Program-made: the position numbers and the translations under genes
The notes under the pieces: generated by a model
What the model was told of the DNA's origin: nothing
What the model saw: the letters and a program-made list of their open reading frames with translations, nothing else
The model's database searches: none
Assembly (NCBI GenBank): GCA_914767715.1
Contig: OU612066.1
Location: 27,626,283-27,690,282, forward strand
Source of the DNA: Membranipora membranacea
Taxonomy: Eukaryota > Bryozoa > Gymnolaemata > Cheilostomatida > Membraniporidae
Reading direction: 5' to 3'
DNA: 64,000 nucleotides
Part shown: positions 1 through 11,262 of the stretch, piece by piece
Layout of the letters: each line of letters starts with the position of its first letter
Numbering within the stretch: position 1 is the first letter of the stretch

Positions 1-1912
1 CCATTAAATGGATTGATTCCTCTGAACATGCCTACTCAGTGTACAGCCAATTCCATACACCCAACATTTTTCCGCTATCCAACAAAAGAAGTGGTCAGAT
101 CAATGCCACTCATTCACTTACCATCAGCCAAGATTTTTTTGTCCGTGGATGGATGGATTGATGCATGTATAAAGGGTAGATATGGCGTGGGAGACTTCTC
201 AAGTAATTCAGTTAAAATGAGAGGAGGCTAAGAAAAATGAAGCTTAAAGAACAACCCGCCCTCTGCCTCTTGGAATTTGAAATCGCATATTTTATTGAGT
301 ATTCACGACAAGGTCCAAAATATTAATTAATTATATTCTCATCGTTTAGGGTATCGTGGATATGGGTGAAAGCTGCGAATTGCAAGTTATGAGTACCAGC
401 AGCTGCTGGACTCTAATGGCTCCCTGTTGATTCTGTTTAATACAAAAGGATGTTGCAGACAGAGCTAAGATGCTTCAGAGTTTCCATCCAACCTTCAAAA
501 TTTTGAATCAGACAAAGCCGTACTGAACTGTATCGAGCAACATTACAGACTTGTTCTATATATGTCACCGGTAAACACTTGTAAAATTCAAATGATCTGA
601 AGTGCCATACACTACACTAAGGTGACTTGCTTGTGTTTCCACCACTATTGCTCTTGACTCGTGATGACTGCTGAGATGTTTTATTTTAGTTCAATGCACT
701 GAAATTCCATTGAAAGCCAAGAGCAAGAACCATGAAGAGCAAAGACTAAGTGTTCTGAGCACAGATTTTAAGCATTTAGTTGACAAAAATAAAGTTTTTG
801 GTACAAAAAAAAAGATTTTTTTCTGCCGTTTCTGCCCACACTCCTTGTCTTGGCAATCAGGCGCAAGACATGACAAATAACCAGCTCAACTAGAATAAGA
901 AGTTGCCCTCCCTAAACCAACTGAGGAAAACTTATTGGTAAGGAAAACTTAGAACTATTGTTCACAGCCAATGATAGGCTTTTATGTTATTCACATCTTT
1001 CCTTCAATCAAAAAATGGTCTCCACGCCAGTATTGAAAGAAAAAAACTCTGCTCAATTTCCCCCCACCTCCTTATCACAAACCTATGTTGTCCATTTTGG
1101 AAATTCTAACAATTTCCTGGTGATGATGTTCATTTGTTCGTCAATTCTGCACCAGATTTAACAACATCTAATACTGTGGCAAGTACCCTGTCTGCCAAAT
1201 AACATATATAAGTGGCGTTGATCGTCACTTTTTCGGTTACACATGCGTGAAGCGCCCTATGTTTTTTCACTATAATCTTTCACATTATAAGAAAGACAAA
1301 AAATATATTTGGAAATAAACTTAAGCCATGGCTACATGAGCCGATTTTAACATCGCTTTGGGGTCACGAGTGGTTAATCGGGGGATCTGCACGAGTGATT
1401 ACTCATGTTAAGTGGACATCGAACTTGTTGGTCTTTTGCCAGAGTGATCTGGACGATCCTCTATGCTGATTGGTTGTTGATTGCTTGCTTCAATAATTAC
1501 GCGGTTAAACACGTCATCTATCAAATCGTGACAGGCTATCAAAAATGGAGGAGTTGATAATATCTGTAGTAAAATCACATCCTCCTATTTATGATAAAAC
1601 AGACCATAACTACAAAGATAGGAGTGGTGCTGTAGTGAAAATATGGAAGGTAATAGCTGTATCACTTGGAAATGGAAGCTGTCCTGACATGACATCCATA
1701 GTATAGCATAGGAAAATCAATTTTACAGAAGACTGAAATTTTATTTGGTGAAGATTCAAAGTGACAAATACCCGGATTTAATATGACATCTATATCCGGT
1801 CATTTGTTAACACGCCCATTAAATATCATTGGTCAATCGATTGAACTGAGGGAGTTCATTGGTCAATCTAGGCACCTGATTTATTACCCCACTATGACTC
1901 ACTAGACCATCG
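1..1912. other. Intergenic, no gene recognised
   Basis: Only short chance frames are seen, none over about 75 codons and none with a recognisable domain. A pair of 11 bp direct repeats, attggtcaatc, lies at about 1829 and 1858, just outside the foldback element. Nothing else here can be supported. Confidence 0.6.
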
Positions 1913-2677
1913 AGTATATACCATAGACTTAATATACTACCTAGACAGGCCAATAGCATTAAATACTGTCCCACTTAAATAGCACGACATGACGTAATTA
2001 GTTTGTGCTGTGAGCCATAGTTTACTATATATCCATCAATGTAATAATGTGAAAAATCAAGGGACGCTAGGCATGATATCAGCCCTTGTCCAGACCCTTA
2101 TTATTCAAACACAAAGAAAATTGGTGAGTGTATGTAAAAGACCTTTCCGCACGAGATGATACTCATAATTTGTCTCCAGAGCCGGAACTTTTTATGATAA
2201 GAGACAATCATTAGCCAATAAACATTGAAATAAACACAGCCATTTACCCTCAGCACTTCCTTCACTACTATAAAAATGTAAAGAACACCTATAACACAAG
2301 ATCACAAATATTTTGTTGGATGAGCCAGATCTTAGCACCAGCAACACCACCATCATCATTTTTTTCCTTAAAACTATTCGTAGTTGTGACTGAACACAAC
2401 CAGTCTGCTCAAATTGGATTGCTAATTTTATTGTCGCTTCACAAGGAAGAATAGATCTGTGCTGTTAAATGAGTATGCAAGCTACTAACAGATAGCTGTT
2501 GTTCCTGAGTACGTATGATGAATTTAGAGTATGTGACAATAACTTAAAATTATTATACTTCAGTACTGTAGTCAAAAACTAATGGCCTTTACCCTGGCCA
2601 AACTTAATTTTGCCGATGCTGGTTAGGTTCTTTGAGTTTATAAATGTGATATCGGCGTCAACAGTGAATGTCAATTA
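1913..2677 (+). repeat. Left arm of foldback element
   Basis: Pairs with 3317-4060. Matching landmarks: the block around 2010-2155 (catgatatcagcccttg) against 3810-3950, and the block around 2580-2670 (ggccaaacttaattttgccg) against 3320-3420. Confidence 0.85.
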
Positions 2678-3316
2678 GAGTGATATTTGAAAAGTACAAT
2701 TCCTGTAATGATCATTATTATTTTTCTTATCGTTACATTCACATTATTTTTATTCAATAGTTAATAATTCCCATAAAAACTATTTCAGCTTGATCTATAC
2801 TAGGTGGAGCCCTGCAGACATCTCTATACTTCTCAAGATGGTGCAGCACACTCAGTGATTACTGTATAGTTGACAATGTCTCCTTACAGAGGGATTTTTT
2901 AGTCATTGCAGAAGGGATTGTTGCTGCTCATTAATTCAAAAACTTCTCTGGCTGTCTAAATAAAAGGTTCAGAAGCGTTATTTTGTGGCTCAGACTGGTT
3001 TCTATATTAATAGCCATTATTCATACTAAACCTTAGCTCATACCAACAAAAATTTATTGCAGGCTGCGGAGATTTGTGCTTGTGAGCAGCTATGATGCAT
3101 AGAGCACGCAATTCTCGGCTGAGTCAAGCAATAATGCTGGTGATCATTTGGCCGGCATTTATTTTCCAGTTTTGGAAATTATTAGAATCACTGCTTCCTT
3201 CCATCCTTTTTCTGTAGTTTCGTCATTACATATAGTTCCATTTTCTCAGATGATGACGTGTCCTATTGTAATAACTACTTTTCCACACTGCTGTGTCTGT
3301 GAATAGGCCAAGGAAG

Positions 3317-4060
3317 CAATAGACATTCACTGTTGATGCCGATATCACATTGATAAACCCAAACAACCTTACCGGCATCGGCAAAATTAAGTTTGGTCGC
3401 AGTAAAGTCCATTAGATTTTGACTACAGTACTGAAGTATAACAATTTTAAGTTATTGTCATATGCTCTAGATTCCTCATACGTACTCAGGAACAACAGCT
3501 ATCTGTAGTTTGCATACTCAATTTACAGCACAGATCTATTCTTCCTTTGGGAAGCAACAATAAAATTGGCAATCCAATTTGAACTGACTGGTTGTGTGCA
3601 ATTTTGAAGAAAAAAACGATGATTGTGGTGATAAGATCTGGCTCATCCAATATTTTTGATACTATGTTATATGTATTCTTTACATTTTTATAGTAGTGAT
3701 GGAAGTGCTGAGGGTAAATGGCTGTATTTATTTCAATGTTTATTGGCTAATGATTGTCTCTTATCATAGAAAGTTCTGGTTCTGGGGACAAATTAATAAT
3801 ACCATCTTGTGCGGAAAGGTCTTTTACATACACTCACCAATTTTCTTTGTGTTTGAATAATAAGGGTCTGGACAGGGGCTGATATCATGCCTAGCGTCCC
3901 TTGATTTTTCACATTATTACATTGATGGATATATAGTAAACTATGGCTCGCAGCACAAACTAATTACGTCATGTCGTGCTATTTAAGTGGGACATATTAT
4001 GATCAGTGAAGCATAAGCATTGTCCTGTCTAGGTAGTATATTAAGTCTATGGTATATACT
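3317..4060 (-). repeat. Right arm of foldback element
   Basis: Reverse complement of 1913-2677. It is slightly shorter (744 against 765 bp) because of small indels. The outermost ~45 bp near 3990-4035 carry an extra short insertion relative to the left arm. Confidence 0.85.
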
Positions 4061-4169
4061 AACTCATAGGCCTGTGTAGCAGTGTGAGATCGGCTGAGCA
4101 TGTCTAGACATGCCATCGGCCTGTGATTACATCGTCTCGTGGAGCTACAGCTTTACTCAAGCTCTCCAT

Positions 4170-4365
4170 TTTTGGGTTACATATCTGACAGCTGGAAAGA
4201 CCAGATGCAGTGAATTCAGTAAATTGCTGGGCAAAACCTTAAAATTTCAATAGCCAATGTACCATTTTTCAGACAAATGCTATACGCTACATTGAACTAG
4301 TAGTTAACACAGTCTCGTTGTGTCATTATGAATGCACTGAATTAAGGACCTGTATCAGAAGTCAA
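4170..4365. repeat. Dispersed repeat, copy 1 (partner at 26.4 kb)
   Basis: This segment matches 26425-26585 in the same orientation, with much divergence. Shared landmarks in order are 'agctggaaag', 'cagatgcag', 'gtaccattttt/gcaccattttt' and 'gaatgcactgaa'. It is a dispersed, non-coding repeat; its family is not recognised. Confidence 0.6.
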
Positions 4366-4984
4366 TAGCTCCAAGTCAAGAGTATTTATATGTTTATTGT
4401 TGTGGCAATAAAAGCGATAATAATTTTACATATTATGTCATTCTGCGCATGCTCAGCTCTGGGCATGAGCTGATCTCTGCAAAATTGAGTCTCGGAATTC
4501 CGAAGCCATCTGATTGGCTACCTGCTCTGGTGACATACATCCCAAAGCGTGCGGATTTGTTATTAATAGTTATACTCTCTTGTCATTATTAGATGATTTT
4601 GATTGACAGTTTATGCAGGGGATATCCCATTTCCCCTTTCCAAAGTTGCAATCAGAACCTAAACTAAACTCATTGTTCTTGCACATGCGCAAATTCAAGT
4701 CACGCATGATGCATACTTAGCCTTACGACACCTGCTTTGTGGTAATGATAGCCTAGTTTATCAGTGATCTACATGCCCAGTCAGATCACGAGAGTCAGTA
4801 TGATATTATGTTGCTTGTTAATCCCCACAAACTGGCGTCATGGTTAGGGCTCAAGTTTTCAATGAAATGAGATTGTTTATTAGCCTTACTGCATTTGCAT
4901 TTGTATCAATTTTCTCTAGCTCATAGTATTTTTTGGGAATATTCACTGCAGCCAGACATATAGGGGTATAGGCTTCATATTCTT

Positions 4985-5405
4985 CGTCCTAAAATACCTA
5001 ATGGCATTACCAAGAATGAAGCATTTAAAATAGCTCATCCAAAGCTTCAGCATAAGCACTGCACAAGTAGCTAAATGCAACACCTCTCATAACAATATCA
5101 ACTATAAAGGATGACTTCTGCCATCGACAACTTCGAATGTTATGTGCCATGTATGAGAACACAATACAGTTTCCAGTGCATTGGTGAAAAGCTAGATTGA
5201 TGATAAAAATCAAATCCTTTTAACAGCACTTCATTGATAAGGTGATAACTAAGCATCAATTTCTTTGTCCGGAAATATTTGATGGTGCTACCACAAACAG
5301 GGCATTATATCTAAACTCTCATCCAAAGTTTTATCATAAGCATGCACAAATAGTTGAATGAAATCCTCTCATAACGAGATCAATAATGAAGATGACAAAC
5401 TGTTG
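4985..5405. repeat. Diverged ~285 bp tandem duplication
   Basis: About 4990-5125 resembles about 5280-5405. Both copies carry 'tcatccaaag', 'cataagca', 'gcacaa.tag', 'cctctcataac' and 'atcaa.ta' in the same order. No gene is recognised in it. It lies directly upstream of the nucleotidyltransferase pseudogene. Confidence 0.6.
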
Positions 5406-5408
5406 TAG

Positions 5409-6402
5409 GTGACCATTGACAACTTCAAAGATGTCTACCTCAGACAAGGAAAATTCAACATGCAAGTCCAAATACCACATCTCATTGATTATCTTGGGAA
5501 ACATTATGAGGAGATGTATAACAGTACAGAGTGCTGGACAGATTGTCTAAAGGAGGTTATTCAATATGTGTGAGCTGAACCCTTCCGTCTCTGTAGCATC
5601 TCATCTCTGGCACACTCATTATTCAACTCAGTGTTGAGGAGGAAGCATGATGATAATTTGTGCAGAAGACTTTTTGAGCTTCAGCAGACTTATTGGGGAG
5701 ATCAGTGCAGTGTGAGTTACGAGCGGCAAATGAAAATGACTGCTGAGTTGAAGGCTGACATAGAGTCAATCAGGGATAGATTCAGACATGAGAATAAACA
5801 AGCTACAACATTGGTGAGTCAGTTCACAGTCAACAATAGTAGTGATTCTGCTACACTGCAATATGACTATTAGTCCTACTCACTGATGAAGGGCATATCA
5901 TTGGACTGTTCCGAGGCTATGAGGGAATTCGCAGAAAAAATAATAGAGCTCTGCGTCAAAATCCTTGCCATCCCACCTCCTTGTGTATTCACAGCGGTAG
6001 CTATTGGGTCACTGGCAAAAGGGGAGGCAACTTCTTACTCAGATCTTGAGTATATGTTTCTCACTGAGAGTGAAGCTCCGGAGACTGTGAAGTAATTTAA
6101 ACTTCTCGCTGTTACCACATACTTTATGATTGGTAACCTTGGTGAAACCAAGCTGTCCTACATGGATATTGAAGAGCTCAAAGGCTGGTTTGACAATAGA
6201 GCCAAAAACGGGTTCAAAATTGATGGCTTATCTGCAAGAGCAGGAAACATCCCAACTGGCAACAATGGGTCAGTTGGTACGAAAAAGTGCTACATCTAGA
6301 CACCAGAAGAGTTAGCTGCTAGTTATAAATGTACGCTAGATAACCCAGATGATGAATCACTCCGGGGTGATTTGACCGCAATGCTGACCTACACAACACC
6401 AT
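5409..6402 (+). pseudogene. Nucleotidyltransferase (PII-uridylyltransferase/DUF294-like) pseudogene, 5' part
   Basis: One frame runs from 5409 (after a TAG at 5406) to the hAT insertion at 6402, broken by four in-frame stops: TGA 5571-5573, TAG 5871-5873, TAA 6093-6095 and TAG 6297-6299. Between stops it is clearly coding. The segment near 5990-6060 reads AIGSLAKGEATSYSDLEY, the nucleotidyltransferase signature GS...G...SDxE. Next come YFMIGNLGETKLSYMDIEEL and a glycine/asparagine-rich loop (GNIPTGNNGS), as in the metazoan family that joins a GlnD-like nucleotidyltransferase to C-terminal TPR repeats; I know these from cnidarians, sponges and amphioxus. Substrate and role of that family are unclear. 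There is no frameshift in this half, so decay is by point mutation. The frame continues beyond the transposon at 10435. Confidence 0.75.
6395..6402. repeat. Left target-site duplication of hAT element (aacaccat)
   Basis: Eight bases next to the left inverted repeat. The right copy at 10427-10434 is cacaccat, a 7/8 match. An 8 bp duplication is the hAT hallmark. Confidence 0.8.
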
Positions 6403-6418
6403 CAGTGGTGTTGTGAGG
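6403..6418 (+). repeat. hAT left terminal inverted repeat
   Basis: CAGTGGTGTTGTGAGG, starting with the CAGTG core common in hAT ends. It matches the reverse complement of 10411-10426 at 16/16. Confidence 0.88.
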
Positions 6419-6784
6419 AAATTTTTCATACCCCAACTCTAACAATTGGAAAAAAATTCTAACCCCACTTTACCCCAATCCTGTGCAATACAGTGGGCCG
6501 CAGGTAACTTAGGTCAAACCCAAGCTGTGCGCGGCCGACACAATGAAACCATGAACTAACTAAACTGATACTTAAATCAATTGGAAATTTAAATTTTTTA
6601 CTCACCAATTATACTCTGCAGGGTCACACCGATTTGGTCACACTGATCAAATTCAGACATAAATTAAATTAGAATGATTTGTTCTGATTTAAGTTACATT
6701 GGCTGTACTGCTTTTATTGATTATATTATTTTTTATTATTGTAATAAACAATATTTCACTAAACAGTTTAACAGTTCTGTGGGT

Positions 6785-9414
6785 CTACAACACTTCCCAT
6801 AGAGGCTGGTATCTTTCCTGTTGCTGGTTGGTGTCAGCTTTCTTGCTTTTGAAGAACTCTGCTGATCTGTGGGATTTCAGCCATACCTTGACATAAGGCT
6901 TAGGGTTGAACTTCTTCACAGGTGGTCCTACCAGAGAGATAAACATGAGACTGTTTATGTGCTCTACTGTGATGGAGTTTCTCAGGTCCGTACATATAGT
7001 GTTCATGCTTGAGAAACCCCTCTCATAGTCAGCACTGGGGACAGGAAGGGTTTGTATGATACCCTTCACCATTTTCATAGCGGCTGGCACAATGGAAGGG
7101 GAATCAACAAAGTCCTGGAATTCAGTATTCAGGGCGTTAAAGTCTAGACTGAAGCGCTTGCAAAGAGTTTTCAGCTTCCGTTCACCTTCAATCCATGGAC
7201 TGGTAATCCCACTAGGCCATTTCTTGTTATCAAGTAGATCTGCTTCTTGCAACAGATCCTGAAATTCTTGGTTATCTACCCCTACGTTGTTGTGCAGTCT
7301 GGCATTCAGGTTATCAATAAGGGCTTGGAGGAATACAGACTTGTTTAGGTATTGGTTTCTGCCATCCGACAGTTCGACCCCTTTGAAAGTGCCTTCAAAA
7401 TCCTCATATTCTTTATAATAGTCCCCAAGTTTCCCCTCCTTTTGAAGCTCGAGACATCTTATGGCTCTCTTCAGTTTACTATAGGCCTCGCCCAGGGAGC
7501 ATGTCTCACTCTGCAGAGCAAGAGACAACTTAGAGATACTCTCTAGAGCATCCAGCAACACTGCTAGGCTATGAACAAACTGGGGGGACTTCAAAACATT
7601 GACCATTCCTGTATATGTACTTTTGTGTTTACTTTGTTTTGAGGAGTCTGAGTACATACAGTGATGATATAGTGCAGGGTAACTTTTCCAAACAGCACAC
7701 AGGCTGCGATAGCTGGAAGCAGCCCAACGTACATCTAGGACTCGTCCTCTTCTTAGGAGCTCATAATGTACCTGACTTGCAGACTCCTCTAACTCTCTTT
7801 GGGCTTTTGGGCTCTGGCTGAAAACTGTATAAAGTTTGTCAAGAAATGATTTGACATGATTGACTTGACTAACAGATTTGATTGCATCTCCAATAGCGAG
7901 CTCTATTCGGTGGCACATGCAGTGCCATAGCACTACCTTAGGAAACATATTTCGAAGCTGGGTCAACGCCCCACTGTTCTTCCCTAACATGACAGACGCT
8001 CCATCAGAGCAGGCACCAATCAAGTTCTGTTCGAGATAGGAATTATCGAAGCCATTTTTCTTCAAAAGCTCAAGCAGACTAGAAACAATATGGTCTGCTT
8101 TCAAGCTTTCCAACTCCACCAATCCCAGAGGGAAAGAAAAACATTCATCACACTTTTCATCCATTGGCCAGGGGGTACGTAGATAAACTACCATACAAGA
8201 TTTTCGACTAACAGTAGTCGACTCATCGAGCATAACACTGACTTTTTGTTTCCTCTGTACTATTTCATGACATAGTTTTCGCCTCATCTCGGCAGAGACA
8301 CACTCTATCATGCCTGTTGCTGCAAAGCGTGAGTGCTGGCATGTCCCTAGATGGACTCCATTAGCTTCTTGTAGCTCAATGCACTCACCATACGATACAT
8401 AGGGGCGGTTATGCTTTGCAACAGAATAGGCTGTGCGTAGTAGGCGTGTGGTGGTTTCGACATGTTTGTGGTACTGGGACAGAAAGGCTTCAGGCAATTG
8501 GTCTTCCTTGGCTTCCTCTAATATTTTCTGGGCATTCACATGTGATGCAGTACTTTTGTGATCAAATATTTTGCGGCGTAGGGATGCTTTTTGTTTGCTA
8601 ATGTCCAAGCCACTGCATGATATTCCTTTTTTTGTCCACTCATCATTGCTTGCATGTGACTGCTTGCTTTTCAAATTACTCACCGCCATGCAGACTTTGC
8701 AAAAAAGGTGACCCATAGCATTACTCGTCAACCAGGGATAATGCGCTTTTTTCCTCTCCCACTCAGCCATTGAGTTTGGACAAATGGAAGCGTCAGATGG
8801 CTACAAAAATGGAGTATAATCATTCATTTTCATATTATGAAATGATCTGCCATGCTCAAGACCAATTATGTCAGAAACAGCAGCAGTAGGCAAGGTCACG
8901 TTTAGCAGTAGCCTAGGTCATGCTAGCAATAGGTTGGTGTCAGATAACAAGTGGTGTGAAGTCCAAAATTTTGGTGTATAAACAAGCTTACCCCTGTCAC
9001 GGGTTCTGTTGCAGCAGATGCAGGCCTGCTCTCCACGACACACTCATCATCTAAGGATTCCTAAAAGAAATGAGCTCACAAATCATGTTCTAGCATCACC
9101 GGTGCTGAATTTCATGCTGAGGGCATAGGCTTTGTCTAAGCCTAACGAATGCCTTACATAACATGCATTCAATGAAACCTTGTTAAGTTCTAATTATTAT
9201 CAATCAGGTTAAACCCATTTATTGATAGTGTCAGATAATTGTAAGTGCATAGAGCAGGCAGAGAAACCAAGAACAAAGATAAAAAAGCCTTACTTGCCTC
9301 ATGTACGGCATCATATTTCCTAAGTTCAGGTGCTGGAACAACCTCAGGTGGTTGAATACCTTGTTCCCCCTCTCCATCTTGATTACTTCTTTTTCTGAAA
9401 TCAAATGACGACAT
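6785..9414 (-). CDS. hAT-superfamily transposase / KIAA1586-like protein, three exons
   Basis: Inferred exons on the minus strand are 9414-9298, 9060-8992 and 8800-6785 (stop at the end), giving 733 residues without a break. The start MSSFDFRKRS is chosen because short basic N-termini of this kind are usual; in-frame ATGs also lie upstream, to 9468. Intron 1 seems to use a GC donor (GAG|GCAAGT), which keeps phase 0; intron 2 is GT-AG. A C2H2-type (BED/TTF-like) finger has C96, C99, H143 and H149. The RNase-H-like triad candidates are D254 (MLDEST), D328 (CSDGAS) and E655 (YERGFS), the last inside the hAT dimerisation region near the C-terminus. The fold is that of proteins annotated 'E3 SUMO-protein ligase KIAA1586-like'. 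Intact ends around the gene argue for a transposase rather than a domesticated host gene. Confidence 0.85.
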
Positions 9415-10075
9415 GATCATCATGATGTGGGTGACTGGACTGGTAGCCAGGGGAAAAGTGCTCTGCAAGGCTTGGTAGGTGACTGGCTAGTGGCTAGTCC
9501 AACTCAACTGTTAAATGATTGTCTTGAATTGTTGAGGGGCCTACTTTAATCCAACTCAAAAATTGTAATAAAAAGAAACCTATCTAGATCTACTTCACTA
9601 CACTACACTGCACAGTTACACACTCACTTTACTAATAACCTGTCTGAAATGACAACCACAATACAATTCCAACAAATAGATCTCATTCATCATCATTCAC
9701 TGCTTCACTTCATTTCACTGTGACTTTCAGTTCAAAAAATTCTAACACTGTATTGGTATTTGTGTTTTAGGTTCAAGTTTTAATTTATTCATAAAACATA
9801 GGCCTACCTTCTTTTCATAAACAGGAACAGATTGGTCTGACTCATCATTCTCCAAACCCCACCAAAGTACAAACACCTTTCTTTTTCTTTGATTGATGAG
9901 CTGAGCCACACACACTTGCCTTTTCTCTCTCTCTCTAATTTTTTTCTCCTTCAGCAGTGTTGTTTTGTTACCAAAAACTGAAGAGTTTAGCTTCAATTCC
10001 CAAGCTAAAAGTGGGCACTCAGTCATATTTCTAACAATACTCTGTTTAGTGCGTGTTCCTAATGCTGTTTAACAT

Positions 10076-10113
10076 AGTATTGTTTGGTAACAAGCCTGTT
10101 ACCAAACAATACT
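10076..10113. repeat. Perfect 17 bp hairpin inside the hAT element
   Basis: AGTATTGTTTGGTAACA, a 4 nt loop (AGCC), then the exact complement. It lies ~300 bp from the right end of the element, upstream of the transposase gene, so it could be a subterminal protein-binding site or the remains of a small MITE. No function is shown. Confidence 0.8.
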
Positions 10114-10410
10114 AAAGTAGCTTCATTTTCTCAATTGAATGTAGGGCTGCTGAATTGACGACCCATTGTATTGCATAGATTACTGGCAAAGTACTGTTCT
10201 CTTGATAGGAAGGTAGGAATTCAGCCTTCTTGTTCCTTAGCAAAACAATAACACAATCGAACTGAATAAATTAAGATGGGCTTGCTCTCAGTTAATTAGC
10301 ATAAACAGGACGTTTTTGGATGGATATGTATAAATAGTTACCCCAACGTTTTCCTAAGGCGTTGGGGTGGGTGTCTGGCCTTACCTCAACGCCGTTGGGG
10401 ACCGTTGGGG

Positions 10411-10426
10411 CCTCACAACACCACTG
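10411..10426 (-). repeat. hAT right terminal inverted repeat
   Basis: CCTCACAACACCACTG, exact reverse complement of 6403-6418. It is followed by the right target duplication cacaccat (10427-10434). Confidence 0.88.
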
Positions 10427-10434
10427 CACACCAT
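10427..10434. repeat. Right target-site duplication of hAT element (cacaccat)
   Basis: Pairs with 6395-6402. Removing the element and one copy rejoins the nucleotidyltransferase frame without a shift. Confidence 0.8.
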
Positions 10435-11083
10435 TGTATACAAATCAAGAGAGAGGGGCTAGTGATAATCTGCTGACAAAATTCCGTACTTTAACCAATC
10501 AACTGGAAGTCAATGAGGCGAGAAGAACTGCAAACATGTCAATGCTCCGAACAAATGCTGAAACATTCAACTTTGTCCCTGACTTAAGTTTGATGATGAA
10601 TGGCTTTAATGTGGATGTCTGTGGTCATCATGAAAAGTCATCATGGGAGACAATCGAATCTCTGAGACAAAATAGTTACATATCAGAGTATTTATGCAAT
10701 TCGCTTAAGTTCTTATTAGCTGCCGCCATGTATATATATATATAAGGCTCGCGGCATACCTCTATCATGATTCTCATGATGATCAAATGTCCATATCACA
10801 GTCCACTTCTCACACAAACAGCTCGAGAGGAGACATATCCCTAGGGCGATGATACATCCCTATAGGTATGTTTTCAACTCAAGAAACTCATAGCACAGAG
10901 AAACCTGAATGCCGCAGAGTTGAATGAGATAAGCATTATTTTAGATCAATGGTGGACTACAATAAAGACCCTATACTATACTGGTAGAAAGGAACAAGTT
11001 TTCTCAATACTGAAACAAAGGTGTGCAGCTTTTTGTGAGGAGCCTGTACATGAGTTGCTCACTCTATGTGAAAACCTCAAGGA
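10435..11083 (+). pseudogene. Nucleotidyltransferase pseudogene, 3' part
   Basis: The codons after the right target duplication continue the frame that stops at 6402, with LYTNQERGASDNLL following the threonine/proline codons of the left half. Recognisable family blocks follow: an asparagine/arginine helix, ETFNFVPDLSLMMNGFNVDV, then SSWETIESL and LKFLLAAAMYI. The usual segment between 'NVDV' and 'CGHHEKSSW' looks deleted. A (TA)7 run at 10731-10744 adds 8 nt and shifts the frame; the old frame resumes as LAAYLYHDSHDD. Further on the coding sense moves frame again and runs to 11083 (AELNEISIILDQWWTTIKTL), where a tRNA-derived repeat begins. No TPR repeats are left here. This is a host gene remnant, not a functional gene. 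Confidence 0.7.
10731..10744. repeat. (TA)7 run in pseudogene
   Basis: It follows ATG at 10728. A (TA)3 run would read MYIRLAAY; the extra 8 nt breaks the frame. Confidence 0.8.
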
Positions 11084-11262
11084 CAGTGGCGTATATTAGC
11101 AATCACGGCCCACAGATTCTGTGAATGGCTGAATAGCTCAGTGTGTAGAGCGTCCGCCTAATAATCAATGTTAATAATTTTGTTGTGGGTTCGAATCCCA
11201 TCATGGTCAGTTTTTTTTCAAATGGGTGCTTTATAACTGGAGCATTTTTACCGTAATCTTCT
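11084..11262 (+). mobile_element. tRNA-derived SINE-like repeat, copy 1
   Basis: It starts with CAGTGGCGTATATTAGC and a short leader, then has a box-A-like stretch (TAGCTCAGTGTGTAGAGCG) near 11132 and a box B (GGTTCGAATCC) near 11188, spaced as in a tRNA gene. The tail reads aaatgggtgctttataactg. A second copy, reversed and with a longer centre, lies at 26742-27150, and leader, tRNA-like part and tail are shared by both. The region between the boxes does not fold as a normal tRNA, so I call it a SINE rather than a tRNA gene. It cuts the nucleotidyltransferase pseudogene. Confidence 0.7.

Larger units (their letters stand above)
1913..4060. mobile_element. Foldback element, ~2.1 kb, with ~750 bp inverted arms
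   Basis: The left arm (1913-2677) is the reverse complement of the right arm (3317-4060) over nearly its whole length, with scattered substitutions and small indels. The outer ends read AGTATATACCATAG on the left and CTATGGTATATACT on the right. The ~640 bp centre has no open frame of note. Long arms around a non-coding centre are typical of foldback elements or very large MITEs, moved by a transposase encoded elsewhere. I see no clear target duplication; the TA-rich tips could hide a TA or TATA duplication. Arm divergence suggests an old copy. An inverted segmental duplication is the alternative. Confidence 0.8.
6403..10426 (-). mobile_element. Complete hAT transposon (KIAA1586/ZBED-like transposase)
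   Basis: The 4.0 kb element is bounded by perfect 16 bp inverted repeats (CAGTGGTGTTGTGAGG at 6403-6418, its complement at 10411-10426) and flanked by 8 bp duplications with one mismatch. It carries one three-exon transposase gene on the minus strand. The subterminal zones repeat a CCCCAA/TTGGGG motif on both sides (6438-6485 and 10342-10408), as expected of hAT transposase binding sites. A perfect 17 bp hairpin lies at 10076-10113. The element sits inside the coding frame of a nucleotidyltransferase pseudogene, so the insertion point is certain. The intact coding region suggests it is fairly young. Confidence 0.88.

Noticed and set aside
9742-10026. 94-codon minus-strand frame inside the hAT element
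   Set aside because: Low complexity, no domain, and upstream of the recognised transposase start without a fitting splice site.
11130-11205. Functional tRNA gene
   Set aside because: Box A and box B are present, but the arms do not pair as a tRNA cloverleaf and the same sequence is repeated at 27.0 kb with shared non-tRNA flanks.
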